From the NCBI GenBank assembly GCA_024236235.1, contig JACKKV010000003.1, positions 240,351 to 304,350 of the forward strand: a DNA stretch of 64,000 nucleotides. Reading direction: 5' to 3'. A program made the position numbers and the translations under genes. The number at the start of each line of letters is the position of its first letter. Within the stretch, counting starts at the first letter, position 1. Shown one piece after another: positions 42,981 through 51,509 of the stretch. The notes under the pieces were generated by a model. That model worked only from the letters and a program-made list of their open reading frames with translations, made no database searches and was not told the origin of the DNA. This stretch comes from Novosphingobium sp. Its GTDB lineage: Bacteria > Pseudomonadota > Alphaproteobacteria > Sphingomonadales > Sphingomonadaceae.

Positions 42981-44305
42981 CCCCTACAAAGAAAGTGCCG
43001 TTCGGCGACGAACGTCAGCAATGGCTAGATGCAACTGTTGCCCGGCTGAATCCGGAGCGGTTGAAGGCTTTACTGTTCGATCTGACCGACATTCACAGCC
43101 CGACTGGTGCGGTGCGCGAAGCCAGCGAATTCATGACCGCGACCCTCGAAGGTATCGGAATGAGTGCTCGCTACATGCCGATGAACGATCGCACCGGCAA
43201 TGTCCTGGCGGAAAAGCGCGGAACCGGCGGCGGCGCGGCGGTGATGCTTTATTGCCCGATCGACACGCATCTCGAGGGCAACGAAGACGATTATCCCTGG
43301 GTCGGTCCGCACCAGTTTATCGACCTTCACCCCAAAGCAAAGCAGCTCGACGATTGGGTCTACGGCCTCGGCGCATCGAACCCAAAAGGGATGATCGCTA
43401 CGCTTACGGAAGTGGCGACCGCGCTGATTGAGGCGAATTTGCCGCTGACCGGCGACCTTCTGTTCGGTCTTGCCGATGGCGGCATGCCGGTCAACATTTC
43501 CGCCCGGGATCACGCGGGCATGTCGAATGGAGTGCATCACTTGTTGGCGCGCGGCGCTGCGGCGGATTTCGCAATCATCATGAAGCCGTGGAACTTCGTC
43601 TATCACGAGGAGCCGGGTATCGGCTGGTTCAAGCTGCGCATCCTGGGCAGCTACGGCTATGCCGGCGTGCCGCGCGGGACACCGGGCTTTCGCAGTTCGA
43701 TCGTGCCGGCGGCGACTGTCATCCCGGAATTGGAGCAGTGGCTGATCGACTATGCGGAGCGCAACGCATCAGGCGTGGTGAAACCCCATGGCTGGATTTC
43801 GGGCATTCGGTCTGGTTCGGATGAGCGTCCCTCCTTCCCTTCGGCAGTGACTGAACTTTTCTTCGATGTGCGGATCAATCCGCGCACGAGTCCGGCCGAG
43901 GTAAAAGCGCAATTCGCGGCTTTCGTGCGCGAACTTTCGGCGCGCTTTCCCGACCTGGAACTGGAATGGGAAATGTATGGCTCGGTTCCGGGCGGTACCA
44001 CCGATCCCGAAAACTGGATCATACAGTCAGCCATGCGAGGCTGGGAAGCGATTGAAGGGCGACCGCATCCGGTTCCCGATCCGCTTGGCGGGCAGACCGA
44101 TGGCGCCGCGTTGCGCCGCTATGGCGTGCCGACGGCGCGCATCGGCTGGCCCTGGCCGGCGACGGGGTCCCCCGAGCCCGTGGCCGAAGGGCTGGGCGGG
44201 ATGGGCGCGACCTACATACCCGACCTCATGCCGTGCGCACAGAAGATTGCCTATGCGCTGATCGATACATTGACCCGTCCGCGCAGCGAACTGGGCCTTT
44301 CATAG
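42977..44305 (+). CDS. M20-peptidase-fold protein with altered metal site
   Basis: A 442-residue protein with M20 architecture: HSPTGAVREASEFM near the start, the catalytic-core landmarks, a lid domain (GSYGYAGVPRGTPGFRSSIV), and GGQTDGAALRRYGVPTARIG near the end. The usual zinc ligands look replaced: HxDT reads PIDT, GAxD reads GASN, the Glu-Glu pair reads Ala-Asp (GLADGG), EPT reads KPW, and the lid His is Tyr. It may therefore use another metal set or none. It sits in the operon where lactam or amide opening is needed, but no reaction can be assigned. Confidence 0.75.
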   Translation: MTPTKKVPFGDERQQWLDATVARLNPERLKALLFDLTDIHSPTGAVREASEFMTATLEGIGMSARYMPMNDRTGNVLAEKRGTGGGAAVMLYCPIDTHLEGNEDDYPWVGPHQFIDLHPKAKQLDDWVYGLGASNPKGMIATLTEVATALIEANLPLTGDLLFGLADGGMPVNISARDHAGMSNGVHHLLARGAAADFAIIMKPWNFVYHEEPGIGWFKLRILGSYGYAGVPRGTPGFRSSIVPAATVIPELEQWLIDYAERNASGVVKPHGWISGIRSGSDERPSFPSAVTELFFDVRINPRTSPAEVKAQFAAFVRELSARFPDLELEWEMYGSVPGGTTDPENWIIQSAMRGWEAIEGRPHPVPDPLGGQTDGAALRRYGVPTARIGWPWPATGSPEPVAEGLGGMGATYIPDLMPCAQKIAYALIDTLTRPRSELGLS

Positions 44306-44329
44306 TCTTACAGAACGAGGAGAGAAGTC

Positions 44330-45433
44330 ATGGCTACAATGAACGCTGCACGTGTGCACACGCCCGGGGGCGTTTTCCAGCTGGACGAAATCGAGCGCCC
44401 GAAACCGCGCCCTCATGACGTGGTCGTTGCCGTCAAGGCAGCAGGCGTCATCCCCAATTTGCGCAATGTGATGAGCAACTACGGCGACCGGGCCTATTTG
44501 ACCGTACCCGATCTTCCCGCGATTTATGGTCTGGATGCAGCCGGAGTGGTCGAAGAAGTGGGCGATATGGTCACCGGTATCGCTCCCGGTGATCGGGTCT
44601 ATATCAACCCAGGCCGTTCCTGCGGATCTTGCCATGCCTGCCGGACGTCGGATGCGATCAATTGCACGGCCTATACGTTTCAAGGCTATTTTGGTTTCGG
44701 GCCGGCATCGAAAGAGATCTATCGCCACTATCCCTATGGCGGATTCTCTCAATACGCGACGGCACCGGCCAATGGCCTTGTGGTGCTGCCCGATGCCGTC
44801 AGCTTCGAGCAGGCAGTGCGCTTCGGCTATCTCGGCACGGCGTATTCCGGCCTGATCAAGGCTGGTATCGGCCCGGGACGCACAGTGCTGATCAACGGGG
44901 CGAGCGGTACGCTTGGTCTTGGCGCCGTATTGCTGGCCCTTGCCATGGGCGCGACCCGCGTCCTTGGCGTGGCACGTAACAAGGAACTGCTGGAGCGGGT
45001 GCGGATGATTGATCCGACACGTATTTCGGTATTGTCCTCGGGCGACGAGCCTGTCGGGGAATGGGCGCGTCGCCTGACCGATGGGCTGGGTGTCGATGCG
45101 GCACTCGATACCATGGGACCGGGCGCGCCTGCCCAGGTCATGTTGGACGCCATTAGCGCGCTGCGCCGCGGGGGCAGGCTGGTCGATGTGGGCGGGATAA
45201 ACGCGCCCCTTTCCGTCGATATGCATGAATTGATGTGCGCGCAGGTCAGCCTGATCGGTTCGCTCTGGTTCACCGTGGCCGAGGGGCAGGATATGGCCGC
45301 CATGGCCGGGGCCGGAACGCTGGACCTGTCAGTCTTTGAACACCGGATCTTCCCGCTTGATCAGGCCAACGAGGCTTTGGCCGTCGCGGAAAAGCGAGAG
45401 GGCGGTTTCGTCAACGTGGTGATCAACCCCTGA
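44330..45433 (+). CDS. MDR-family (zinc-type) oxidoreductase, possible ene-reductase
   Basis: A 367-residue medium-chain dehydrogenase/reductase with GAGGAG eight bases upstream. Structural-zinc cysteines are kept (SCGSCHACRTSDAINC), and the cofactor fold is present (LINGASGTLGLGAVLLALAM). The catalytic-zinc Cys and His-Glu positions read AGVIPNL and GLDAAG, so that zinc is probably absent. This is unlike an alcohol dehydrogenase and closer to enoyl/quinone reductases. A C=C reduction to give the propionate side chain of 2,3-dihydroxyphenylpropionate would fit. Confidence 0.82.
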   Translation: MATMNAARVHTPGGVFQLDEIERPKPRPHDVVVAVKAAGVIPNLRNVMSNYGDRAYLTVPDLPAIYGLDAAGVVEEVGDMVTGIAPGDRVYINPGRSCGSCHACRTSDAINCTAYTFQGYFGFGPASKEIYRHYPYGGFSQYATAPANGLVVLPDAVSFEQAVRFGYLGTAYSGLIKAGIGPGRTVLINGASGTLGLGAVLLALAMGATRVLGVARNKELLERVRMIDPTRISVLSSGDEPVGEWARRLTDGLGVDAALDTMGPGAPAQVMLDAISALRRGGRLVDVGGINAPLSVDMHELMCAQVSLIGSLWFTVAEGQDMAAMAGAGTLDLSVFEHRIFPLDQANEALAVAEKREGGFVNVVINP

Positions 45434-45470
45434 AAAGGGGGACGGCAGGCGATCGGTAAGGAGAAGCATT

Positions 45471-46001
45471 ATGGTAAGGCGAGTAGTTACGGCGGAGAAG
45501 GACGGGCGATCCTATGTCCTGTCCGATGACGCGGTCGGGAACACGCATGATTTTGTAACGATGCCGGGTTTCCAGACCACACTGGCATGGGCCGCGCCGG
45601 CTGTTCCGGCATTGCCATTCGATGGGAAGGATCCGGTGTCGGAGGTGATTTCCATGTTGCCGGCACCGCATGGATCCTCCCTCATCATCGTTCAATTCCC
45701 ACCCGACAGCGTGATGGCCTCGCCGGATTTCGATCCGGAGGCCGCCGGCAAGGAACAGATGGAGTTTCTTCCGGGGCTTGCCGAAACGTTCGATGACGAC
45801 GGTTCGGGGAAACACAAGACCCAGACCGTCGACTACGACATCATCCTGGAAGGTGAATTGTGGATGGAGTTGGACGACGGCGAACTCACCCGCCTTAAGG
45901 CCGGGGATGTCGTGATTCAGAACGGCACGCGTCACGCCTGGCGCAATCTGGGCGACAAGCCGGCACGCATGGCCTCGATCCTGATCGGCGGTAGCGCGTA
46001 G
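45471..46001 (+). CDS. Cupin-domain protein
   Basis: A 176-residue single-cupin protein preceded by AAGGAG. The cupin core is TQTVDYDIILEGELWMELDD then LKAGDVVIQNGTRHAWRNLG. The first motif has one His (HKTQ) and Asp in place of the second His/Glu, and the second motif keeps one His. This subfamily accompanies many aromatic catabolic operons without a settled reaction. It may be a hydrolase, decarboxylase or binding protein. Confidence 0.8.
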   Translation: MVRRVVTAEKDGRSYVLSDDAVGNTHDFVTMPGFQTTLAWAAPAVPALPFDGKDPVSEVISMLPAPHGSSLIIVQFPPDSVMASPDFDPEAAGKEQMEFLPGLAETFDDDGSGKHKTQTVDYDIILEGELWMELDDGELTRLKAGDVVIQNGTRHAWRNLGDKPARMASILIGGSA

Positions 46002-46056
46002 GAACCAAGCGGGTTCCTACGCGCCCGCTATCCCTCAACATCGGAAACTGGGCGAG

Positions 46057-47451
46057 ATGCTCCGAAACGACGTTCATTATGCTGACCTGACGACCGTTGG
46101 CGACATGTTGCGGGCGCGGGAAGTCTCGGCGACCGAACTGATGCAACATATGCAACAGAGGATCGCCCGTCTCGACTCCCTGTTGCATTGTTTTGCCTTC
46201 CTGGATCTCGATGCCGCGATGGCGCAGGCGAGGGCTGCGGATGCCTTGCTGGACCAAGGCGGTGGCGGTCCGCTGACCGGGATACCCATCGCGGTGAAGG
46301 ACTTGTTCTGGACATCCGACATGCCGACCGCAGCGGGGATGGCGATCCACGCCGATTTTCGTCCGGCGCAGGATGCGACGGTGGTGGACCGCCTGCGCAA
46401 GGCAGGTGCTATCGTCTTCGGCAAGCTGCAGATGACCGAGGGTGCCTTTGCCTTGCATCATCCCTCGATCGAGCCACCGGTCAATCCGTGGGGTGAAGCG
46501 TTGTGGCCGGGTGCTTCCTCAAGCGGTTCGGGCGTGGCTGTCTCTGCAGGCCTGAGTTTTGCGTCGCTGGGTTCCGATACCGGCGGGTCGATCCGCTTCC
46601 CGAGTGCTGCCAACGGGTTGACCGGCCTTAAGCCCAGCTGGGGTCGGATCAGCCGTTATGGAACCTTCGAACTGGCCGCCAGCCACGATCACGTCGGGCC
46701 GATGGCGCGCAGCGCCCGCGATGTGGCCTTGCTCTATTCCCTCTTGGCCGGGCACGATCCTTGCGATCCGACGAGTTGGGTGGCGAGGCCCGATCCGGTG
46801 AATGCCGATGCCTGCAGCCGTCTCGACGGGTTGCGGATCGGCTATGCGCCAGCTGCGGTGGATGCTTGCGATCCCGAACTGGGGCCAGCGCTTGCGGAAG
46901 CCCTATCCGTTTTGGCCGGTATGGGCGGAAATCTAAGGGAAGTAACCTTGCCCGATCTGGTGGCAGGCGCCGGGCAATGGGAATTGCTGACCGGCGTAGA
47001 GGCGGCGCTGGCCCACTGCGAGACTTTCCCGAAACGGGCGGATGAATACGGCATCGCGCTGACCCGTCTGATCGAACTGGGCCGCCAGGCGTCCGCCATG
47101 GATTATCAACAGGCACGCCGGATACGCATGGATTTGCGCGGCCGTCTGGATGCGCTGTTGTACAATGTTGACGTGCTGGTACTTCCGGTAATGCCGTTCG
47201 CCGCTCCGACATTGGACCGGCTGGGCGCGCTGGCCGAAGACCCGGATGCCAATACCAGGCTGATTTCATTTACCGCGCCGTTCAACCTTGGTGGCCAGCC
47301 TGCGATTTGCTTGCCGTGCCGCCCCACTGCCGATGGTGCTCCCATAGGGTTCCAGTTGATTGCCGCGCGGGGGCGGGAGGACGCCATCCTGTCGGCGGCA
47401 ATCGCATTCCAGCGCGAAACGGATTGGCATTCACGCCATCCCATCGACTGA
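46057..47451 (+). CDS. Amidase-signature family amidohydrolase
   Basis: A 464-residue AS-family enzyme with the Ser-cisSer-Lys triad visible: Lys in GIPIAVKDLF, the glycine/serine-rich loop GASSSGSGVAVSAG, and the serines of SLGSDTGGSIRFPSA. The C-terminal half has the usual LDALLYNVDVLVLPVMPFAA and GGQPAICLPC. It hydrolyses amides. In this operon the natural role would be opening the lactam or releasing ammonia from the heterocycle-derived intermediate; the substrate is inferred from context only. Confidence 0.9.
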   Translation: MLRNDVHYADLTTVGDMLRAREVSATELMQHMQQRIARLDSLLHCFAFLDLDAAMAQARAADALLDQGGGGPLTGIPIAVKDLFWTSDMPTAAGMAIHADFRPAQDATVVDRLRKAGAIVFGKLQMTEGAFALHHPSIEPPVNPWGEALWPGASSSGSGVAVSAGLSFASLGSDTGGSIRFPSAANGLTGLKPSWGRISRYGTFELAASHDHVGPMARSARDVALLYSLLAGHDPCDPTSWVARPDPVNADACSRLDGLRIGYAPAAVDACDPELGPALAEALSVLAGMGGNLREVTLPDLVAGAGQWELLTGVEAALAHCETFPKRADEYGIALTRLIELGRQASAMDYQQARRIRMDLRGRLDALLYNVDVLVLPVMPFAAPTLDRLGALAEDPDANTRLISFTAPFNLGGQPAICLPCRPTADGAPIGFQLIAARGREDAILSAAIAFQRETDWHSRHPID

Positions 47452-47481
47452 CGGCATGCAAATAACAAGGATAGCAACCGG

Positions 47482-48228
47482 ATGGAACTGATCGGGAAGT
47501 ACGGGATCGTTACCGGCGGCGGAACGGGCATGGGGCGTGCCGCCGCGCTGGCGATGGCGCGCGAAGGTGCGACGCTGCTGCTTGTCGGTCGGCGTATGGC
47601 GCCGCTGGAAGACACCTGCCGGGAAATCGAGATGTCGGGCGGCAAGGCGTTTGCATACAGTGCCGACGTCTCCGTCAGGGAAGAACTACAGGCCGCAGTT
47701 GCAGAGGTCGTCAGCCGGTTCGGGCGTCTCGATCTCGCTTTCAACAATGCCGGCGGCCACGCCGATTTCAAACCGATCCATGAGATTCCTGACGAGGAAG
47801 CTGAATGGGTTATCGACCTGAATTTCAAGGCAACGTACTGGGGCGTGAAATATCAGGTCGAGGCAATGGCAGCGACCGGTGGCGGCGTTATTGTCAATAA
47901 TGCCTCGATTTTCGGTCTGAAGGCGATGCCCGGTCTTTCGCACTATGTGGCCAGCAAATTCGCGGTCGTGGGCCTGACCAAGGCGGCGGCGCTGGATGGG
48001 GCCAAAATGGGCATTCGTGTCAACGCGGTATGCCCCGGCGGCACGCATACGCCGAATTTCCTCAAGGTCACCGGCGGCGACGCCCATGCCATGGACGATA
48101 TCGTGCCGATGGGACGCATCGGGCAACCGGAAGAGGTGGGCGAGGCCGTGGCTTGGCTGATGTCGCCGCGCGCCGCTTATGCCACGGGTGCGACGCTCTC
48201 TATCGACGGAGGCATGTCTTGCGGATGA
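47482..48228 (+). CDS. Short-chain dehydrogenase/reductase (SDR)
   Basis: A 248-residue classical SDR: cofactor motif VTGGGTGMGRAAA (residues 10-22), NNAGG, NNASIFG with the catalytic Ser, YVASK with Tyr and Lys, and the C-terminal YATGATLSIDGGMSCG. The Arg-Arg after the second strand (VGRR) hints at NADP preference. It could dehydrogenate a diol or reduce a carbonyl in the pathway. Part of the plus-strand operon starting at the Rieske gene. Confidence 0.9.
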   Translation: MELIGKYGIVTGGGTGMGRAAALAMAREGATLLLVGRRMAPLEDTCREIEMSGGKAFAYSADVSVREELQAAVAEVVSRFGRLDLAFNNAGGHADFKPIHEIPDEEAEWVIDLNFKATYWGVKYQVEAMAATGGGVIVNNASIFGLKAMPGLSHYVASKFAVVGLTKAAALDGAKMGIRVNAVCPGGTHTPNFLKVTGGDAHAMDDIVPMGRIGQPEEVGEAVAWLMSPRAAYATGATLSIDGGMSCG

Positions 48229-48314
48229 CCATGTCCATGCACTGCCCGTTCAATTCCGGGGCGGCGGCACCGCATTATCGACCATCGGCTTAGCAATTCT
48301 ACAACGGGAACAAC

Positions 48315-49172
48315 ATGATGACCATCAGCGAACAGAGCTCAAGCCGCTTCGTCACCGTGCGGGAAGGCGATGACGAACTGAATATTCACTACAACGATCT
48401 AGGCGAAGGGCCGGATGTTGTCGTGATGATGCATGGCTCCGGCCCGGGGGCCACGGGGTGGGCCAATTTCCAACGCAATCTCGATCCGTTGGTGGATGGC
48501 GGATTTCGCGTATTGTTGATCGATCTGCCCGGTTGGGGGAAAAGCCAGAGCATTGTCAACGGCGGGTCCCGTTCTGATCTCAATGCCCGGATTGTGAAGG
48601 GCGTGATCGACCAGTTGGGGATCGAGCACACTCATATTCTGGGCAATTCCATGGGCGGGCACAGCGCCGTGGCGTTCGGCCTTACTTATCCTGAACGGAC
48701 CGGCAAACTGGTCCTGATGGGCGGTGGAACCGGCGGCGCCAGCCTGTTTGCGCCGATGCCGACCGAGGGCATCAAACTGCTCAACAAGCTGTACCGCGAC
48801 CCGACATTGGAAAACCTGAAGCGCTTCAATGAAGTCTTCGTGTTCGACGCCAGCGTGCTGACCGATGACTTGCTGGAAGCTCGTCTGGCCAACATGTTGA
48901 GCCGCAAGGACCACCTGGCGAATTTCGTAAAGTCACTGGAGCTTAACCCGCGTCAGTTTCCGGACTTCGGGCCTCGGCTGCCCGGACTTGAAGCATCGAC
49001 GCTGATTGTCTGGGGTCGTCAAGACCGGGTAGTTCCGATGGATGCGGGTTTTCGTCTCATCGCGGGGATCCCGGATTCCCGACTGCATATCTTCAACCAG
49101 TGCGGCCACTGGGCGCAATGGGAACATGCCGATGAGTTTAACCGAATGGTCCTCGACTTCCTGCGCCACTGA
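48315..49172 (+). CDS. mhpC: Meta-cleavage product hydrolase, MhpC-like
   Basis: A 285-residue alpha/beta hydrolase. The oxyanion loop is MHGSGPGATGWANF, the nucleophile Ser lies in LGNSMGGHSAVAF, the Asp in VWGRQDRVVPMDAG, and the His in FNQCGHWAQWEHADEF. This pattern is that of C-C hydrolases MhpC, BphD and HsaD. With MhpB next door, the expected substrate is 2-hydroxy-6-oxonona-2,4-dienedioate, giving succinate and 2-hydroxypenta-2,4-dienoate. Confidence 0.88.
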   Translation: MMTISEQSSSRFVTVREGDDELNIHYNDLGEGPDVVVMMHGSGPGATGWANFQRNLDPLVDGGFRVLLIDLPGWGKSQSIVNGGSRSDLNARIVKGVIDQLGIEHTHILGNSMGGHSAVAFGLTYPERTGKLVLMGGGTGGASLFAPMPTEGIKLLNKLYRDPTLENLKRFNEVFVFDASVLTDDLLEARLANMLSRKDHLANFVKSLELNPRQFPDFGPRLPGLEASTLIVWGRQDRVVPMDAGFRLIAGIPDSRLHIFNQCGHWAQWEHADEFNRMVLDFLRH

Positions 49173-49225
49173 TTTGGCGCAAGTTTGAATTTTGACTAGC
49201 AGGAATTGCGACAAAGGATGCGCTC

Positions 49226-50185
49226 ATGATCGTCGGCTCCATTTGTATGAGTCACTCACCATTGATGGACCGGAACCGGGCAAAGCCGGAAACCGAGCAA
49301 AGTTTTCGCGATGCCGTGCAAGATGCTGCGCAATTGTTCGATGCGTTGCGCCCCGACCTTGTCATTGTGTTTTACCCCGATCACTTGAATGGGTTCCAGT
49401 ACAATATCCTCCCCACGTTGTGCATCGGTGCGCGGGCGCGGTCGTTGGGTGACTATGGTACCGTACCGGGGGAAGTGCGGGTTGACGAGGAAGCAGCGTT
49501 GTCCCTCTCCTCTCGTGTTATAGAGCAGGGGATTGATGCTGCATTGTCATTCGACATGCTGGTCGATCACGGTGCAACCCAGCCATTGGAGCTACTGGTT
49601 GGTGAAAGCGGCGGGCAACTGCCGCCGGTCATACCTATCTTCATCAATTGTGCAGCAAAGCCGCGCCCGCCCTTCTTTCGGGCACGCGCGTTTGGCGAAG
49701 CGGTGGGCAAGTGGGCGCAGGAAAGACCGGAACGAATTCTCATTATAGGGTCGGGCGGTCTGTCCCACGATCCGCCGTTACCCAATATCGCGACGGCCAG
49801 TCCTGAAGCAAAGGAACGCATGATATCGGGCGCAGCCTCATCCTTCGCTGACCGCCTGGCGCGGCAGGGCGGTGTTTTTCGGGCAGGTGTGGCCTTCAAG
49901 GAAGGGAAAACCGGACTGCGCGATCTTAACCCCGATTGGGACAAGAGTTTCATGGCGGCGATGGCAAACGGCACGGTCGCCATCGTAGACGACTGGGTTG
50001 AAAGCGATGTTGTCGCTGCAGGCGGTGGCGGCGCCAACGAAGTGCGGTGCTGGATAGCGGCCATGGCGGCTTTGTCGATGGACGGCCCCTACCGAACCGT
50101 CTCCGAATTCTATGCGCCTGTTCCCGAATGGATTACCGGAATGGGATTGATGACGGCCATCCCGAAGGATTTGTCCGTTGAATGA
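49226..50185 (+). CDS. mhpB: 3-(2,3-dihydroxyphenyl)propionate 1,2-dioxygenase (MhpB-like)
   Basis: A 319-residue class III (LigB-type) extradiol dioxygenase. Signature regions are GSICMSHSPLM at the N-terminus, VFYPDHLNGFQYNILPTLCI, the His motif VDHGATQPLELLVG, IGSGGLSHDPPLPN, and NPDWDKSFM. These match E. coli MhpB in order and spacing. It cleaves 2,3-dihydroxyphenylpropionate next to its diol using Fe2+ and O2. AAGGA precedes the start. It closes the plus-strand operon begun at 40593. Confidence 0.9.
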   Translation: MIVGSICMSHSPLMDRNRAKPETEQSFRDAVQDAAQLFDALRPDLVIVFYPDHLNGFQYNILPTLCIGARARSLGDYGTVPGEVRVDEEAALSLSSRVIEQGIDAALSFDMLVDHGATQPLELLVGESGGQLPPVIPIFINCAAKPRPPFFRARAFGEAVGKWAQERPERILIIGSGGLSHDPPLPNIATASPEAKERMISGAASSFADRLARQGGVFRAGVAFKEGKTGLRDLNPDWDKSFMAAMANGTVAIVDDWVESDVVAAGGGGANEVRCWIAAMAALSMDGPYRTVSEFYAPVPEWITGMGLMTAIPKDLSVE

Positions 50186-50666
50186 GCGTGGGAGCGCGCA
50201 AGCGCAGGGGCGTTGCAACGGAGTTTGTGGTGCTTAGCCCTTCAATCGGCAGTTTCGACGAGATTGGCCGTGCCCACCACCGCACGGAAGACGGAAAACG
50301 ATGAAAGGAGAGCCTGTGCCGTAGCGGAAAGCAGTTGGGGCATCGAGTTTCTCAAATCGCCGGCCAGTTGCGCCCCGGCACGGTAAGAAAACCCGCCATC
50401 AAGCGTGCGATCGTGCAAAACCCTGCGTCAAGATAACTGGTAGCCTTCACCGCGATGTGATCAGAACAGGTCGTTTTGTCCAACTGGTCCTTAAGTCACT
50501 TCGCTATTCGTTCGGAATATTGTGCCCAATTCTCACGCTTTGTCGTCGCGGTTCGATGAATGCAACGGCGGTATGCCGGGCATAACTGAGTGAGCCGGAC
50601 GGCGTTGTGGGCTGAGGGGTGGACGAAGGCTTTTGTCAGTCGTGCGCTCGACTTCGCGATAATGGT
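50186..50666. other. Intergenic region after mhpB
   Basis: About 480 bases without a convincing gene. On the minus strand a start-less open frame ending at about 50240 encodes GGFSYRAGAQLAGDLRNSMP and about 40 more residues, which could be the tail of a lost gene, but no family is recognised. The region lies between the convergent mhpB and the IclR-type gene. Confidence 0.4.
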
Positions 50667-51404
50667 CTATCTGGCGGTTTTCACGATCCTGGCGAGCAGC
50701 AGTTGTATTTGACGAATTCTCTTGGCGATCGGCACTTCCTGCAGCAGGCTTATCGAGATTGCTCCCACGACTTTGGCGTCGTTGTCATGTACGGGAACCG
50801 CAATACAGAAAAGATCATCGCGAATTTCGTGCCGGTCGAACGCCAGGTTGCTGGTTCGTACATCCTCAATTTCTTTCCGCAACGCATCCGGTTGTGTGAG
50901 TGTGTTGCCCGTTAGAGCCACGAACGGACCATTCTCGAGATAGGCTTCGAAGTCGGATGTTGGCAGGGCGGCCAACAATACCTTCCCAATTGCCGAGCAG
51001 TAAGCCTCGAGTTGTGCTTTTTCAGCGGTGAAGAGTTCTTCCTCCAGACCCTTCTCCTTCACGAGATATGTCACCATTCCTTCCTCAAGAATGCCAAAGT
51101 GGGCAAATCCTCGTTGCGCCTTTGCCAGCCTTGCCAATGATGGCCGAAGCCTCATCGCCATGCGCCGAACAGGATTGTCGCTTCCTGCGATCGTCCAAAG
51201 CGCCGGACCGGCAAAATAATGCCCTTTGCGGCTGCGTTCGAGGAAACCTTCGGCTTCCAGAGTGAGCGCGAGCCGGTGCGCCGTCGGCAGCGGTATTTCG
51301 AGGGTCGCTGCGACATCTGTCAGGCTGGAGCGCCCTTCGTCGGCGACGATGGCGGAAAGCAGGTGGAGCCCTTTGGCTAGTGTCGTGGCCGATTTGGTTC
51401 CCAT
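50667..51404 (-). CDS. IclR-family transcriptional regulator (MhpR-like)
   Basis: A 245-residue IclR protein from ATG 51404, chosen for GGAAG six to ten bases upstream (a GTG lies at 51419). The helix-turn-helix is SSLTDVAATLEIPLPTAHRL then LTLEAEGFLERS; the effector domain includes VTYLVKEKGLEEELFTAEKA, YCSAIGKVLLAALP and FCIAVPVHDNDAKVVGAISI. It is divergent from mhpD and likely controls the lower pathway, as the IclR-type MhpR does in E. coli. Spelling of the effector cannot be predicted. Confidence 0.9.
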   Translation of the reverse strand: MGTKSATTLAKGLHLLSAIVADEGRSSLTDVAATLEIPLPTAHRLALTLEAEGFLERSRKGHYFAGPALWTIAGSDNPVRRMAMRLRPSLARLAKAQRGFAHFGILEEGMVTYLVKEKGLEEELFTAEKAQLEAYCSAIGKVLLAALPTSDFEAYLENGPFVALTGNTLTQPDALRKEIEDVRTSNLAFDRHEIRDDLFCIAVPVHDNDAKVVGAISISLLQEVPIAKRIRQIQLLLARIVKTAR

Positions 51405-51434
51405 GGCTCTTCCTTCCACCAGTAACTCTCACAT

Positions 51435-51454
51435 AGCAAGATATATGATTTGCT
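51435..51454. promoter_or_regulatory. Weak palindrome in the IclR-mhpD intergenic region
   Basis: AGCAA (51435-51439) and TTGCT (51450-51454) form an inverted repeat with a ten-base AT-rich spacer, between the divergent IclR-type gene and mhpD. It is a candidate regulator site but only five bases per arm. Confidence 0.35.
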
Positions 51455-51509
51455 GCAGGCTGGCTCTTCAATGAGAGGTAACGCAAGAGCGGCTCAGGAG
51501 ACGAGAATC

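Noticed and set aside
50240..50430. Minus-strand coding remnant after mhpB
   Set aside because: It has no start codon, no family resemblance and modest length; noted only as part of the intergenic entry.
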